Assembly: GCF_030272615.1 (NCBI RefSeq)
Contig: NC_081405.1
Location: 25,996,272-26,060,271, forward strand
DNA length: 64,000 nucleotides
Direction of reading: 5' to 3'
From: Cryptomeria japonica
Lineage: Eukaryota; Streptophyta; Pinopsida; Cupressales; Cupressaceae
The notes under the pieces were generated by a model. The model had not been told where the DNA came from and made no database searches. It saw only the letters and a program-made list of their open reading frames with translations. Of this stretch, positions 11,324 to 23,770 are shown in pieces. Position numbers and translations under genes: made by a program. Within the stretch, counting starts at the first letter, position 1. The number at the start of each line of letters is the position of its first letter.

Positions 11324-14300
11324 AGAGGGTTATTATAGTATTCCCCATGTGTGGAGTCTTTCTAGGGCGTTGGACAATCTCTAATTCCATCGCGAATCAA
11401 ATTAGGACAAAAGTTGTCATGACAACTTTTTGCAACTTTGCACTTTTTCACTTTTTGGCCTTCTCAACCTATGAGGCCTATTCTAAGTCATCACACATGA
11501 CTTTTAAAATATTTCTAAGACTAATTTAACCCTCCCTAATGCCTATACCAAGTTTTGACACTTTTGACCATCAAGAAGGTCAACTACCTACTCAAACAAC
11601 TATTTATGCACAAAATGCAAACCTAGGAAGAAACTAACTCTACTAGGCCTACATTTCACTCATCACACTCTCTTGGACCCTCCTGGAGTCCTTATTCAAT
11701 TATTGACTTGGCTAGGGTCAGTACAAGACAAAATTGAGAAAACTACTAGCCTAAGTCCTAGGTGCTCCTGCACCAGATCAATGTGTGTGTTTTGTGTCCC
11801 AAAAGATGTATTTTATTTCAGGCCAAATTGGTTCAGGTTTTGATGATCTATCTTGTATGTGATTGAGTTGTATGTATGTATAACATAGTGTGTTATGTGG
11901 GGATAGTTAGCGAAATTCAATGAAGAGCAGAGAAGAAGAGTTGTGTTCAAATGATATGCAAGTTTTTTGAGACTGTAGTAGAAGTATGAGACAATGTGTT
12001 CATAGAAGATGTCTGAGTTGTGTGTGTTTATGTTGGTCGCTTGATGCAGAGTTCAAGGACAACGTCATGATCAAGAGATCCTTCATTTCAAATCAATTTG
12101 TAGTATCTTTCCCTATTGTAGTTAGCATTAGGCTTGCAATTTATTTTTGTATCTTTCCCCAAGAGTATTTAGCCTTGGTCTGCAATTCTAGAGTAGTGAA
12201 CTCTTTCGTTGTAATTTGATATGCATAGTGGATATATTTTGTGGGTAGGTGCTCATCGTGGTTTTTCCCTATTTTGGGATTTCCACATACAAAATCTTGG
12301 TGTTGATGTGTTGGTTTTATGTTTTTGATTAATTGTTTATGTACTACATTAATTTTGGTTTAGACTGATTCACCCCCCACTCCCAATCTTGCCTTTGTTC
12401 AACATATTTCTCCTCTATAGCCAAGAAGAATCAAAGAAGGCCCAAGCAACCCAAGCGATGCTCAAATTGCCAAGAATAAATGGGACTATGAGAGGAAATA
12501 TGTATCTTGAATGATGTCCTTATAGTTGATATTGATTCAAAGAGGGAGCACTTATTTAAGGATAGGGAACAAATAAAAGGTGAATAGAAAAAAATAATAC
12601 AATAAATGTGTTTAGTCAAAAGCCCAAAGTCAGAGTTTGAGGATGGCTTCTACACAACAAAGAAGAAAGTTAAGCCTCCATAGTGAAATACATCAAGATG
12701 GACCTACTTCCTCTATTGATTTCAATGAAGACATGCATTTGGAGGGTAAAAAGGATTTGTTTTTAAATGAGGAAGGAGGAATTTGTGAATTACAAGTAGC
12801 TCTTCAAAGAATTAGGGAATCAGAAGATACCAACGTAGGGAGTTATGATTGGAGGATAAAGTTAAAGATTTGGAGAATCAATTGCAAGTCAATCAACAAC
12901 AATGAACAAGGTTGGATAAACTAGCTTAAATGGTCATTATAGAAATAGATAATACAACTCCAATTCTTGCCCAGAAAAATAGCACTCTAAGAGGACCTAC
13001 AACTCCAACTTCATTTACTCTTGGGATAGAATTATGGAATAAAATAAAAGAATTTTCTCAGATGAAATAAGAATGGAATATGGAGAAATAAAATATTTCA
13101 ACAAGGCATAAAAGGGAAATTGAAGAGAAGAATTTAGAAATCAAGCAATTAATGGTCAAAATTAAACAGATGGCTAACATGACTATAACATGACTATTCA
13201 ACTTATGATATATAGACTACTTGCTAGGGTCTATGCCTCATTTTTATAGGAGAAAATTATGAGTTTCAAGTTCAGTCAACTAATCAACGATCTTCCCATT
13301 TCACTAATTACACCAAACTCATTTCTATTTGCTTACCTAAGGGCTAGCCTTGATATGTAGGATCAATGTTGTGAGGGATGATCAAATAAAATGAACTTGC
13401 ATCATTCATTAGGAATGAACAATAGAGAGGTGTTTTGTTGGATCACTATCATGGAAGGCAAAAATTGATTCCACTTAGAATCAAGGAAGTTGTAAGGGAT
13501 CCTAATAGAGTGGTGGAAGAATGGATTGAACTTATAAACAACCCAAGGGTTCAGAAGAACATCTTAGAATACAAATAAAAAGACTACAAAAATAGTCAAG
13601 GAATTAGATTTAGGATAAGATAGAGAGGCACTAGGATTCTCACAGAATAGGATGAATGGGATCATTTAAGAGATAAAGAGAAAACAACCCCATTCCATTT
13701 TCAACTATATAACATCAAGATCCAGGACACATTTGTACATCAAATAATCTCCTGAAATTTAGATTACTTGGCTTCCACTTACATTTCATCCTTCTCTTCT
13801 ATTGTATCCAATTTCACACTAGCGGGGAAGGAGGGAAGCACACGTGATAGAATAATAGAATAGATAGGAGAGAGTGTTTGAACAAAAAGGATTCCACCTG
13901 AAGTAGATAGGAATGACTGAATTGATGGATTACAAGATCATTGTGTCACGGTATAACATGAGGTCCTGACTTGCTTGAGAACAAGCAAGATGCTTAGTTG
14001 GGGAGTATGACGATTCCTAAAATTTTCCTCGTTTCCTTATTTTTGGGTTTCTATTTTCTATGATATTCTTGATACTCTTAAGAAATTATCCAAACTTTCC
14101 TAGATATTTTAAGTATTTAAGCACTATGAATGGTATATATTATATTGATAAATAAATGTGTGATTTTGTGAATGATTATGAAATGTTATGGATTTTTATG
14201 TTAATAGTGATGATTAATGTTGATAACATTTTTTTTGAGAAAACTAACTTGCAGCAAAGGATTATTGTCAGCTTGTAGTCAAAGAATGATCACCTACAAC

Positions 14301-14703
14301 GCATTCAAACTTCTATAGCTAATGGAGATAACAATCAAGGAATGTGGGAGTAGTTCAGTTATGATTCTTTTTACCTTTTTTGATGTTATTGTTAAGATTA
14401 AATGTCATCGTATGAATAAGGAGGAATCTATGGGAATGATAGAACATGGCTTGTAGATTATTGTGCCCTATTTCTACACATTTTTTGATATAATTTCTTC
14501 CTTAATGATGTAGAGTTCAAAGACAATTATGACACTCCAATCTCTACATAACTAGATTCCTATTGTTGTTTAGGATAGAATAATTCTTCTCCTTGTGTTC
14601 TTGGGAGGATTGATATTTATTTACAAGTTGTTTAGAGTCTACAAATAATTCGACTCCTAGAAAGTTATGTGTAAATGTTATGTTCTATTAGAGTTGATAG
14701 TTA
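11324..14703. other. Old transposon debris, no gene recognised
   Basis: No sizeable ORF is present. At about 12255-12390 the shared Copia LTR module appears in the opposite orientation (GTGGTTTTTCCCTATTTTGGGATTTCCAC, then TGATTCACCCCCCACTCC), so an old plus-oriented Copia LTR probably ends near 12.4 kb. Between about 12637 and 13700 a plus-strand reading with many stops has charged, gag-like character, including a 95-codon ORF at 12637-12924, too weak to name. Near 13985-14010 'AAGATGCTTAGTTGGGGAGTATGA' resembles the sequence after pol in Gypsy elements. Confidence 0.45.
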
Positions 14704-14708
14704 GTTAC
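14704..14708. repeat. Target-site duplication GTTAC, left copy (C2)
   Basis: GTTAC lies immediately before the LTR start TGTTGG and again at 21466-21470 after the LTR end CCTACA. Confidence 0.92.
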
Positions 14709-15156
14709 TGTTGGTGTAAATAAATATTCATTTTGGATATTATTACACTTACTTAAGTTAACTTAGGATAATGCATCTCTTCGTAGTTTGGATTTGAGAC
14801 ACTTAGGGAAGTGTGCACATAGGGATAGAGCTTGTAGGAGAAATTCCACCTTTTGTGGTCTTATTTTGTTGTTACACTCCACATTCGGTGGGTCATCCAC
14901 CTCTTGTGGAATATTATATTATTTCTCCTACCTACCCCTAGTATTTCTTACCTACCCTTGTTTCTCATTGAGCCACATGTCATATTTGTGTGCTCATACA
15001 TCCATATGGCCTTGCCCATATAAGCAGGCCTATATTCATTGTAATGGTTAATCCAGTTGATCATTTTGCATATTGATGAGAATACAGTTTGTTCTTGTCA
15101 TTCTATTGTCTCTTTTATGCTTTTCATTGTGCCCTTGATCTTGGCAAAATCCTACA
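14709..15156 (+). repeat. C2 5' LTR (448 bp)
   Basis: It begins TGTTGGTG and ends CCTACA. Compared with 21018-21465 I count about four substitutions: near 14829, two near 14869-14870, and one at 15017. The last turns the TATA-like TATATAAG of the 3' copy into CATATAAG. Confidence 0.95.
15017..15024 (+). promoter_or_regulatory. C2 5' LTR TATA-like box, altered
   Basis: This reads CATATAAG, where the 3' LTR has TATATAAG at 21326-21333. It lies about 130 bp upstream of the LTR end, plausible for the LTR promoter. Confidence 0.5.
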
Positions 15157-15174
15157 TGGTATTAGAGCTATTGG
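15157..15174 (+). other. C2 primer-binding site
   Basis: TGGTATTAGAGCTATTGG starts directly at the LTR end and resembles the initiator-Met tRNA primer site of plant Copia elements. Confidence 0.85.
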
Positions 15175-16683
15175 GGCTTCATTGATTGGTTTTTGGAGAC
15201 ATCGTGGAAGGCTTCTATTTTTGGATTTGGGGATCTTCATTTTTTGGGGGCATCATACAGCGATTTGGACATCACCGTTGAATCCGAGAGGCCGTTTCCA
15301 TAAATTTCGACTATAAAGTCGACTTATTTTGGTGAGAAATTTTTTTTCCCCATTTTGACTATTATCGTACGGATTTCGGAATTTTTTTTATTAATTTTTT
15401 CGAAAAAAAAAAAAATGTTCATATTCTCTGAAATTTTTTCAAAAAAATAAAAAATTTTGAAAAATAAAAAAAAAAAAACTTTTTGCATTGTTGGGAATCC
15501 GTAGACCCCCCCATACTCTATCATACTTGCGTGTCGCAGGTGTTGCAGCTGTACCTGCACCGTCGTCGAGCAGTTTACCGACGCCACCGTCGATCTCCTC
15601 CATGCCGCCGAGACCTGCGTCGACGCCCCACTCGCCGCATACTCCCGCCACCGACAACGCCACCACCGGTAGTTTAGAAACCTTCGGTGACTACAGCCCC
15701 CTCTCGTTGGCTAGGACACAGACTCCGCCGGCAAAGACCTTCGGTGACCGCCCAGTCACCTCCGACTGCCACGCAGACGCTCAGTCGGCTACTAGGACCC
15801 CGCCACGCAGCTCACACAGGGACATCCATATGCCACGTCACCCACGCCGCGCAGACCTCCGTACGCACTGTCAGACTACCACATCATTAGACCGTACACC
15901 CAATCATCTGCCTAGTCATCGCGTACAATCAACAATCCGTACAATATGGACGCCCAGTCAGTAGGGAGGCGAAGTTTTCACGACGGTCATATGGTCGTCA
16001 AATTTTACATAGTGAATTGCTGATGTTAGCGCCACATCAGCATTTTTTGAAATGTTTTTGACCCCTCTCCATTGGGCTTTTTAGTTTTGCAGTCCAACTT
16101 TGAAAGGCCATATCTTGCTCATTTTTGCTCCTTTTTTGGTGCAATTTTTTTGAAATGGGCTAAAATTTCATGATCTTCATAGTGGTGTGGTTATTTTCTG
16201 ATTTTGGTGCACAGGTTTTTTGGAAATTTTGGATTCTCTCAGCTGTACCTATCCAATCCTTAATTCTACAACTTCAAAGGCCTCGTTTGAGCTCATACAA
16301 CCTCCTTTTTAGGTGCCGGTTTTTTTAAAGTGCTTATTTTTTTGTCTACTTTCATAATCTATGATCAGATTTTAGAGATTTTGAGTGGAAATTGTAATTT
16401 TAGATATTGGTCTTATTTGGCCTATTAGGTACTTGTAAATTGCTTGGATCTTAGTTAGATCTCTTGCATTATTAGTTTGAGACTCTTTTGGCCTTATTGA
16501 GGCAGTTGTAAAATTGTAAATCAGAAATCCACTTTGCCATTTTTTGCAAGTGGCCCATTGTATACGCACTACTTATAAAGTGCCAAAATCATCACATTTG
16601 GGGGGGGTTCTTTGATTGAGTGAATTTGGGGGGGTGTCTTGTGTGATTGTGCCTCTCTTTGTACTCTTTCCATTTTTGTTGCA
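15175..16683 (+). other. C2 untranslated leader with a GC-rich, CpG-rich patch
   Basis: About 1.5 kb separates the primer site from the gag ATG. Most is AT- and homopolymer-rich (runs of T and A at 15335-15480). Between about 15500 and 15970 composition switches to GC-rich with many intact CpGs, unlike the rest of the element. A 158-codon ORF (15488-15964, Pro/Thr/Arg-rich) spans the patch but shows no recognisable domain, and other frames are also open, as expected by composition. It could be captured foreign sequence or a lineage-specific leader. Confidence 0.6.
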
Positions 16684-19600
16684 ATGAGTCCTAATAAATT
16701 TCCACCTTTAACTCCACATAATTATGCATCATGGAAAATTAAAGTATGGAGTAAACTAATGGAAAAGGGTCTCACACACTACATAGATGGAACGATAACA
16801 ACACCACCTGATCCTAAGGCTGATCTAAATGCTCAATTAGAATGGCTCACAAAGAATTGCATGGCTCTTGGAACCTTACGCAAGTATGTATCAGATGTCC
16901 TCATTTTTCACATTGAGAAGTGTAAAACAATCAAAGAGGCTTGGGATATGTTTCAGAAATTGTATGGACAAGTTGATGAAATCAAAGGCTATTAGATTGA
17001 CAATGAGCTCACCAACCTAGATCCCAAGAGTTTTGATACAATCCAAGATTATGTCACCAAAGCAAATGAGCTAAGAGCAAAGCTTAAGGATTGTGGAATT
17101 GAAAAAAAGGATGCTCAGTTGATATTCAACTTGTTGGACAAGCTTGCACCAGAATATGCAGCATTTGTATCTAGCTTCCAAACTCATCGTTTGACAGTCG
17201 GGAGTTCTTATGTTATGCCTTCATTTGATGCTTTCACAGAAATGATGATATTGGAACAATCTAAGTTGTTGAACATGGGGTTTCTCAATTCTTCAAAGTC
17301 CAAGGCTTTGGTGGCTAATCAAGGGAATCAAGGAAGTCAAGGCAAAGATTCCAACAAGGAGAAGAAGCAATCCAAGTCTAAGCCCCACCAGGAAAAAGGA
17401 CAATCATCCTCTCCATCACAAGGTGATTTTTCATCCTCTTCCAAGAAGGGGACACCACCTAAGAAGGATAAACCAACTTGTGCATATTGCAAGAAGTATG
17501 GTCATGATGAGCATCGATGCCATGCAAAGCAAGTTGATGAGTTAACCAATCTTCTTTAGAAAAACAACATCAACTTGCCATCTGCCTACACAAAGAAGGA
17601 TTCATCTCCTTCCTCTTCCTCACAGTCTAAGGGAAAAGGGCAAGCATTTGTGGCTACAACAGGTTCCTCACAGCAATGGATACTTGACTCGGGTGCCTCA
17701 TATCACATGGGTTCTACAAAGGAGCAGTTTTCTTCATTGGAGCCATCTAAGGTACCTCACATTTACATAGGTGATGACACACAAGTAGAGGTTGAAGGGA
17801 AAGGCTCAGTTGACATGGATGATGGAACATTTGAGAATGTTCTCTATGTTCCTAACTTGTCTACCAACCTTCTCTCCATCTACCAAATCACTCACTATGG
17901 GAATGGGAAAAAGGTTGAGTTTACACCAAATTCAGTTGTCGTAAAGGAACTTGATGATGATGCCTTGGTAGAAGTGGGACATGTCAATGACAACTCAAGG
18001 CTTTATTCATTCTCCCACTTTGTGCCAAGTTCACCTTCTAGGGCCTTGCTTACTCATTCAAATTCAGAAAGTAAGCTATGGCATGAGCGGTTTGGTCACC
18101 TCAACTACCGCTATCTTCAGTAGCTAAGCACTAAAGACATGGTCACAGGTCTACCTCGAATCAGTTTTTCAGAGGGTGTATGTTCAGGTTGTTCCATGGG
18201 CAAGCATCCCGAGGAAAAGTTTGATAAGGGGAAAGCTTGGAGAGCTTTAAAAGTTCTTCAACTTGTTCACAGTGATGTAGCAGGTCCATTTCCAACACCT
18301 TCATTTAGTAAGGCCCGCTATGGTCTCACCTTCATTGATGACTAGTCCCGCTTCACTTGGGTCTACTTTCTCATTCATAAGAGTGAAGTAGTTGACAGAT
18401 TTTATGACTTCAAGACTCATGTGGAGAAGCAATTAGGGAAAGTCGTCAAGATTCTTCGCACAGATAATGGAAGGGAATATGTGAACAAAAGACTTGAGGA
18501 TTTTTGTACATTTGAGGGGATCGATCTTCAGCATTCTATTGCATACACTCCATAGCAGAACGGGGTTGCAGAACACAAGAATAGAACTCTCAAAGAAATG
18601 GCTAGCTATATGATACATGTATGTTCTCTTGATCCTGCCTTTTGGGCAGAGGCTATCAGTTGTGCCACACACCTCCAGAATTGGGTTCCTCACAAAGCTT
18701 TGCAAGGTATTACTCCTTTTGAAGCTTGGGCTGGTAGGAAACTGATTGTGAGACATTTCAGAGTCTTTGGGTGTCCAGCATGGGCTCGCATACCTCCGTA
18801 GAAATGCAAGGCATTAGAACCTCAGAGTCGGCCTTGCATATTTGTTGGATATCCTGAGGGTGTTAAGGCATACAGATTGATGGATCCAGAGACACATGAG
18901 GTGTTCATTGAGAGGAGTGTTCACTTTGAGGAAAGCTCTCCTAGCTTAGCCTCTCTACCTCCTCCACCTTCCTCCATTGTGGATAGTGATGTTAGTGATT
19001 CAGATGATGAGACTCCCTCAACTCTGACTCACAGGGTTACACCTCCATAGGGTCCACTTGCAGTTGAGGAGCCTCATTCTCCACCTCCACCTAGACCTCA
19101 TTGGGCTCGATAGACACCTGAGTCCACAGGTCCTCTTGTTGGGGATCCTTCAGACACACAGAGAACTTGATCACAACATCAAGATCTTCCACATGCATTC
19201 ATTGCTACCGCTTCCGATCCACAGACATTTAGGGAAGCATCAGGGGTTCCTGAGTGGGACCAAGCTATGGAGGAAGAGTATAGTTCCTTGATGAGGAACA
19301 ACACATGGGATTTAGTCCATCTCCCTAAGGGGAGAAAGATGGTTCGATGTAAGTGGATGGTTTGATGTAAGTGGATCTATCGGACCAAGTTTGCAGCGGA
19401 TGGTAGTGTGGATAAGTATAAGGCTCGGCTTGTTGCGAAAGGTTTCTCTCAGGTTGCAGTTGTTGACTATACTGAGACCTTTGCACCCATAGCCAAGATG
19501 AACTCCATTCGTTTGACACTTGCTATTGATGTAGCTCATGGTTGGGTTGTACATCAAATGGATGTGAAGAGTGCTTTTCTTCATGGTGATCTTGATGAGG

Positions 19601-20748
19601 AGATTTATATGGAGCATCCATAGGGTTTCATCCAGGATACTTCCTTGGTTTGTAGACTAAGGAAATCTCTCTATGGCCTTAAGCAGGCCCCCAGGGCTTG
19701 GTACGCCAAAATGGATTCCTTTCTTCTCTCCGTAGGGTTCACCAGGTCTCATTCTGATCTGAATGTCTACATTTTGTGATAGGATGACTCTCACTTGATA
19801 CTTGTGCTCTATGTTGATGACTTGATCATTAGCAGGGTCAAATCTGCTTTGCATGACAGATTTGCTATGACTGACTTGGGTCTTTTGCACTACTTTCTCA
19901 GGATAGAGATTTCATAGTCACCTTCTAAGATTACACTATCGCAGCCCAAGTATTCTCTTGATCTACTTGCACACTTTCATATGGCTGATTGTAAGCCAAC
20001 CCTGACTCCCTTTCTTTCAGGAGTCAAGCTTGAGGCTCAGTGTTCTTCTCCATCAGTTGATGCCACTTTGTATCGACAGCTTGTGGGTAGTCTCATCTAC
20101 TTGACTCATACATGACCTGATATTTCATTTGTAGTTGGCATGGTTTCCCGCTTCATGCAGGAACCACATGAGCTTCATTGGAAAGCCTCCAAATGCATCC
20201 TTCATTACATCTAGGGTACACATCACTATGGGATTCACTATGCAGCAGGCACAAGACTTCACTTGGATGGTTACACAGACTCTGATTGGGCTGGCGATCT
20301 AGTTGATCATAAGTCTACTTCTGGTTATAGTTTTCACCTTGGTTTGGGCCCCATTTGTTGGCAGAGAAAGAAGCAACATGCTATTCCTCTCTCTTTGACT
20401 GAGGCTGAGTATCGAGGCATTGTTAACGCAACAACTGAGACCATTTGGCTCTAGCAGATTCTCACCAAGTTTGGCTTCACCACTCCATGGCCGACAGTTC
20501 TACGTTGTGACAATCAGAGTGCTATTGCAATCTCAAAGAACTCAGTCCAGCACCAGCAGACCAAACACATCAAGATTCATATGCATTATATCTGAGAGCT
20601 CATCCAGGAGCAGGTCATTGATTTGCAGTATTGTCCTATAGCAGAGTAGGTTGCTGGCATATTCACCAAACCTTTCACCGAGAGTAAGTTCCAGTAGTTG
20701 TGAGCTCTCTTGGGGGTGCGGGATGTGTCATTAGGGGGGGTCAGCTAA
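16684..20748 (+). pseudogene. C2 gag-pol, one frame with 21 nonsense codons
   Basis: From ATG 16684 to the natural TAA at 20746-20748 everything is in a single frame. Domains in order: UBN2-type gag (KFPPLTPHNYASWKIKVW), zinc knuckle CAYCKKYGHDEHRC (about 17480), protease LDSGASYHM (about 17690), GAG-pre-integrase LWHERFGHLNY (about 18080), integrase core (HSDVAGP, RTDNGREY, GVAEHKN: all three acidic residues present), RT with [11 protein letters not shown] and intact YVDD (about 19810), and RNase H ending at AGIFTKPF (about 20660). Stops are TAG at 16993, 17557, 18121, 18343, 18553, 18799, 19048, 19111, 19621, 19780, 19915, 20212, 20452, 20647 and 20695, and TGA at 19168, 19363, 19777, 20113, 20593 and 20701. 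None is TAA. Most stand where family alignment expects Gln or Arg. Confidence 0.93.
19338..19373 (+). repeat. In-frame 18-bp tandem duplication in C2 RT
   Basis: Two copies of an 18-bp unit beginning GATGGTT lie in tandem and keep the frame. They differ at one base: CGA in the first copy is TGA in the second, giving the stop at 19363-19365. Confidence 0.8.
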
Positions 20749-21008
20749 CTTCTCCTTCCTCTCTTATGGGGGGGACTTTTTCCTCTTTGAGGTTTTGTCC
20801 TTCTTCTTTGAGAGTCTTTTGTCCATTCATCTCTCTTTTGGGGGGGATTTTTTTCCCACTGGGTTTTCTCCCTTTCTCCGTTTGTGAGAGATTGCATTGC
20901 ATAGTTTTGCTTGCATTTGCATATTGTACATGGGTACCTATCATGGCCTAGTAGTCGGGACCCATCTTGCATTGTTGACTTGAGTCTTCATTCCCCTAAG
21001 TTGCACTT

Positions 21009-21017
21009 AAGGGGGGG
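21009..21017 (+). other. C2 polypurine tract
   Basis: AAGGGGGGG sits immediately upstream of the 3' LTR start TGTTGG. Confidence 0.88.
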
Positions 21018-21465
21018 TGTTGGTGTAAATAAATATTCATTTTGGATATTATTACACTTACTTAAGTTAACTTAGGATAATGCATCTCTTCGTAGTTTGG
21101 ATTTGAGACACTTAGGGAAGTGTGCACATAGGGATAGATCTTGTAGGAGAAATTCCACCTTTTGTGGTCTTATTTTTCTGTTACACTCCACATTCGGTGG
21201 GTCATCCACCTCTTGTGGAATATTATATTATTTCTCCTACCTACCCCTAGTATTTCTTACCTACCCTTGTTTCTCATTGAGCCACATGTCATATTTGTGT
21301 GCTCATACATCCATATGGCCTTGCCTATATAAGCAGGCCTATATTCATTGTAATGGTTAATCCAGTTGATCATTTTGCATATTGATGAGAATACAGTTTG
21401 TTCTTGTCATTCTATTGTCTCTTTTATGCTTTTCATTGTGCCCTTGATCTTGGCAAAATCCTACA
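21018..21465 (+). repeat. C2 3' LTR (448 bp)
   Basis: It is the same length as the 5' LTR and about 99% identical by eye. It keeps TATATAAG at 21326-21333. GTTAC follows at 21466-21470. Confidence 0.95.
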
Positions 21466-21470
21466 GTTAC
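21466..21470. repeat. Target-site duplication GTTAC, right copy (C2)
   Basis: Partner of 14704-14708. Confidence 0.92.
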
Positions 21471-21899
21471 TAGTTAGTCACTAGATCTTGTTATCAATAC
21501 TTTTTGTTGAATTAAAAATCTTGCTATTAGTTTATGTACTCTGTTGAATTGTAATAAAGAATAAAATTAGCCAATGGAGATTTGAGTTGAGGATTGGATA
21601 TTGATAATTGGTATTGCAACCACTTCAGGCAATGCAATACTCTTAGTATCTTTGGTTGTTAAGAATAGTTTAATTTGTTGTTAATGATAGAATAAATTTT
21701 TAAGGTAAAATCCTTGATTATAGATAAAAATGTTTAATTGTTATTGATAAATTTTTAAGTTAAAATACTTGATTAAAATCCTCTATTTTTGTTTCTTGGG
21801 CCCATCAAAGGTTGCTGGATGCAAAATACATGAAACAACTTGAAATCATTGCCTTCATCAAAATGAAATATTTTCCTTATCAAATATATTTATATATTA

Positions 21900-23770
21900 T
21901 TTAAAGCATAATGTATAAATAATAAAATAGAACTAATTATATTGCTCCTTATGACGGATGTTGGGTCCCGATGTGGGCCTGTATAAATAATAAAATAGAA
22001 CTAATCATATTGCTCAATGTTGGGTCCCGATGTGGACCCGACTAAAAAAAAATTGTTCTCAAACAACTGCACCTTGGGAATGATCTAAGAACACTTCAAC
22101 ATTCGTCTGGATCAAAATTCACAAAATTTGATCACTAGAAACTGATTTTCAATACTTTGCAAAACTGATCAAAACCACCTCTTTACCCCCGGAAACCACC
22201 TTTCAAAATTGCTCAAATGGCCACTTGAGACCACACCACCTGACAGGCATATAGTTTGATATATTGTAAAACACCCTGCAAAACTATTTTGCTTGACTAC
22301 ACTCAAGGTGTGATATTTTAATTCCCAAAGTTGGTAACTTAGTTGTTTCTACACTGTATCCTACCAGGAACCTCTTCAAACATAGTTTCAAAACAATTTT
22401 GAAAATATATCAGATTAAATCATCAAGACCTGAAATTTGGCACATAAACTTGTTTCACTACAAATAATCTTAGGGACCAACTGGTTTGATGAAACAATCA
22501 TCTGGGGGTAAGATATTAATGCTAAAGTGAGCCTCCCTAAAAAATATTTCACTATGCAAAATGCAAAAAACAACAAATTGCAAAAGATTTGGCTTTGGCA
22601 AATAGGTCAAACAAAGACTTGGGAATCTGAAAATAGGCAGAGGAGTACACAAATTTGTAGGGAACATAGTGGAACAATAAATTCCTCATGACAATCAACA
22701 AAGTGTGAGCTATAAGCCTCCGAAGTAGGATACTCGGGCTTTTTTGGAAACATGCAACATGCAAATTTGTGTAAACCCCTAAAGTAGGTGCATCAAAAAC
22801 ATGTCAGAAGTAACTGTAGAGGCATGTAGATGGATATCTGGACTTAATGAAATGTGTCCAACACATTCTCCAAGTGATTTCTCATGAATTTTATTGGATC
22901 CCAGCTTATTAGCTCTCAAAAGGGCCTTCTCAAATAGGTTTTAGTGGTGTACTTTTTCATGCCTTAGCAAATTTTAACATGGCAACATTGAATTTTCTTC
23001 ACAAATTTGTAGGTGCCAACACAACTGACCTTTAGAATGACAACTCCAAGAATGAGTGATAGTGGATAAAAATGATCTAATATGCAACATGAAACTAAGA
23101 TCTATATGAGTATGATGAAATTACTAAGATGAAGATTAGTTATGATAATGAAACTAACAAGCTATGCTAACATGATATATGCTAAATATGATAAAATGCT
23201 ATACTAAAAAGCTTCTAAATGATCAAGATAATGATTTGTAACAAATAGAGGCAATGCTTGATGAAATGGACTACATTTTGGATACATGAAACTTGGATGA
23301 TGATAATTAGAGAAATGAGGCCTATTTATAGAAGAAATGAGCAATTGGATGGTTAAGATTGAGTAATCTTAACAAGGGTTGGGATTGAATAATCCTCAAT
23401 CCATGTTTATAATTTTCACCAATGAAATGGTGGCAATTGTCAACATGAGATGGCTTGAGAGGAGAGAGAAGAGGCGTTAAATATCTAAGAATACATGAGC
23501 GTCACCCTAGAAGGGTTTGGTTAGAGTTGAGTTATTGTATAATCCTTTTCTCCAAAGGATAAACTCTTGTGCAAGGATTAATGGATAACCATGGTCAAAG
23601 CAATGAATTCTTAAGGAGACCCGTGACTTAAAGAATGGTTAAGTTAGAGAGAAAGTCTCTAACCAAGGGTTGAGTTTGAGTTAACCATTAATGGTTATTC
23701 AAGACTTTAGAGGTTAGCTTGTTGAAGACATAAAGCCTTTAAGACTTTGAGGGTTTTTGAGAAGTGATGC
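21900..23770 (-). repeat. G1 3' LTR-like region, inner end deleted
   Basis: The sequence resembles 55200-56290 of G3: CTATTTATAG (23322-23331), which read on the minus strand gives TATA-like TATAAATAG, then ATGAAATGGTGGCAATTGTCAACAT and the GGTTGAGTTTGAGTTAACCATTAATGGTTAT block. No sizeable ORF. The left end is not determined. Its inner end and the polypurine tract are missing (see findings). Confidence 0.5.
21913..22039 (+). repeat. Direct tandem repeat of about 68 and 59 bp
   Basis: Two consecutive copies begin GTATAAATAATAAAATAG (21913 and 21981) and both end in TTGGGTCCCGATGTGG. The second lacks about 9 bp. Confidence 0.75.

Larger units (their letters stand above)
14709..21465 (+). mobile_element. 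C2: structurally complete, young Ty1/Copia element riddled with stops
   Basis: It has two 448-bp LTRs, a primer-binding site, a ~1.5-kb leader, one gag-pol frame, a polypurine tract and a 5-bp target duplication, 6,757 bp in all. The LTRs differ at only about four positions, so insertion was recent. The gag-pol frame has no frameshift but 21 premature stops, so this copy cannot make its own proteins and was probably moved by proteins from another copy. Confidence 0.95.

Noticed and set aside
11324-14703. A complete element between C1 and C2
   Set aside because: Only isolated LTR-like and gag-like fragments are visible, with no matching ends or target repeats.
15488-15964. 158-codon ORF in the C2 leader as a real gene
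   Set aside because: Other frames and the opposite strand are also open because the patch is GC-rich, and there is no recognisable domain.
16684-20748. TAG and TGA in C2 as recoded sense codons or programmed readthrough
   Set aside because: Twenty-one readthrough events in one ORF is implausible, and the natural end uses TAA by chance of position. C-to-T decay at CG/CHG sites explains the pattern better, although the absence of TAA is striking.
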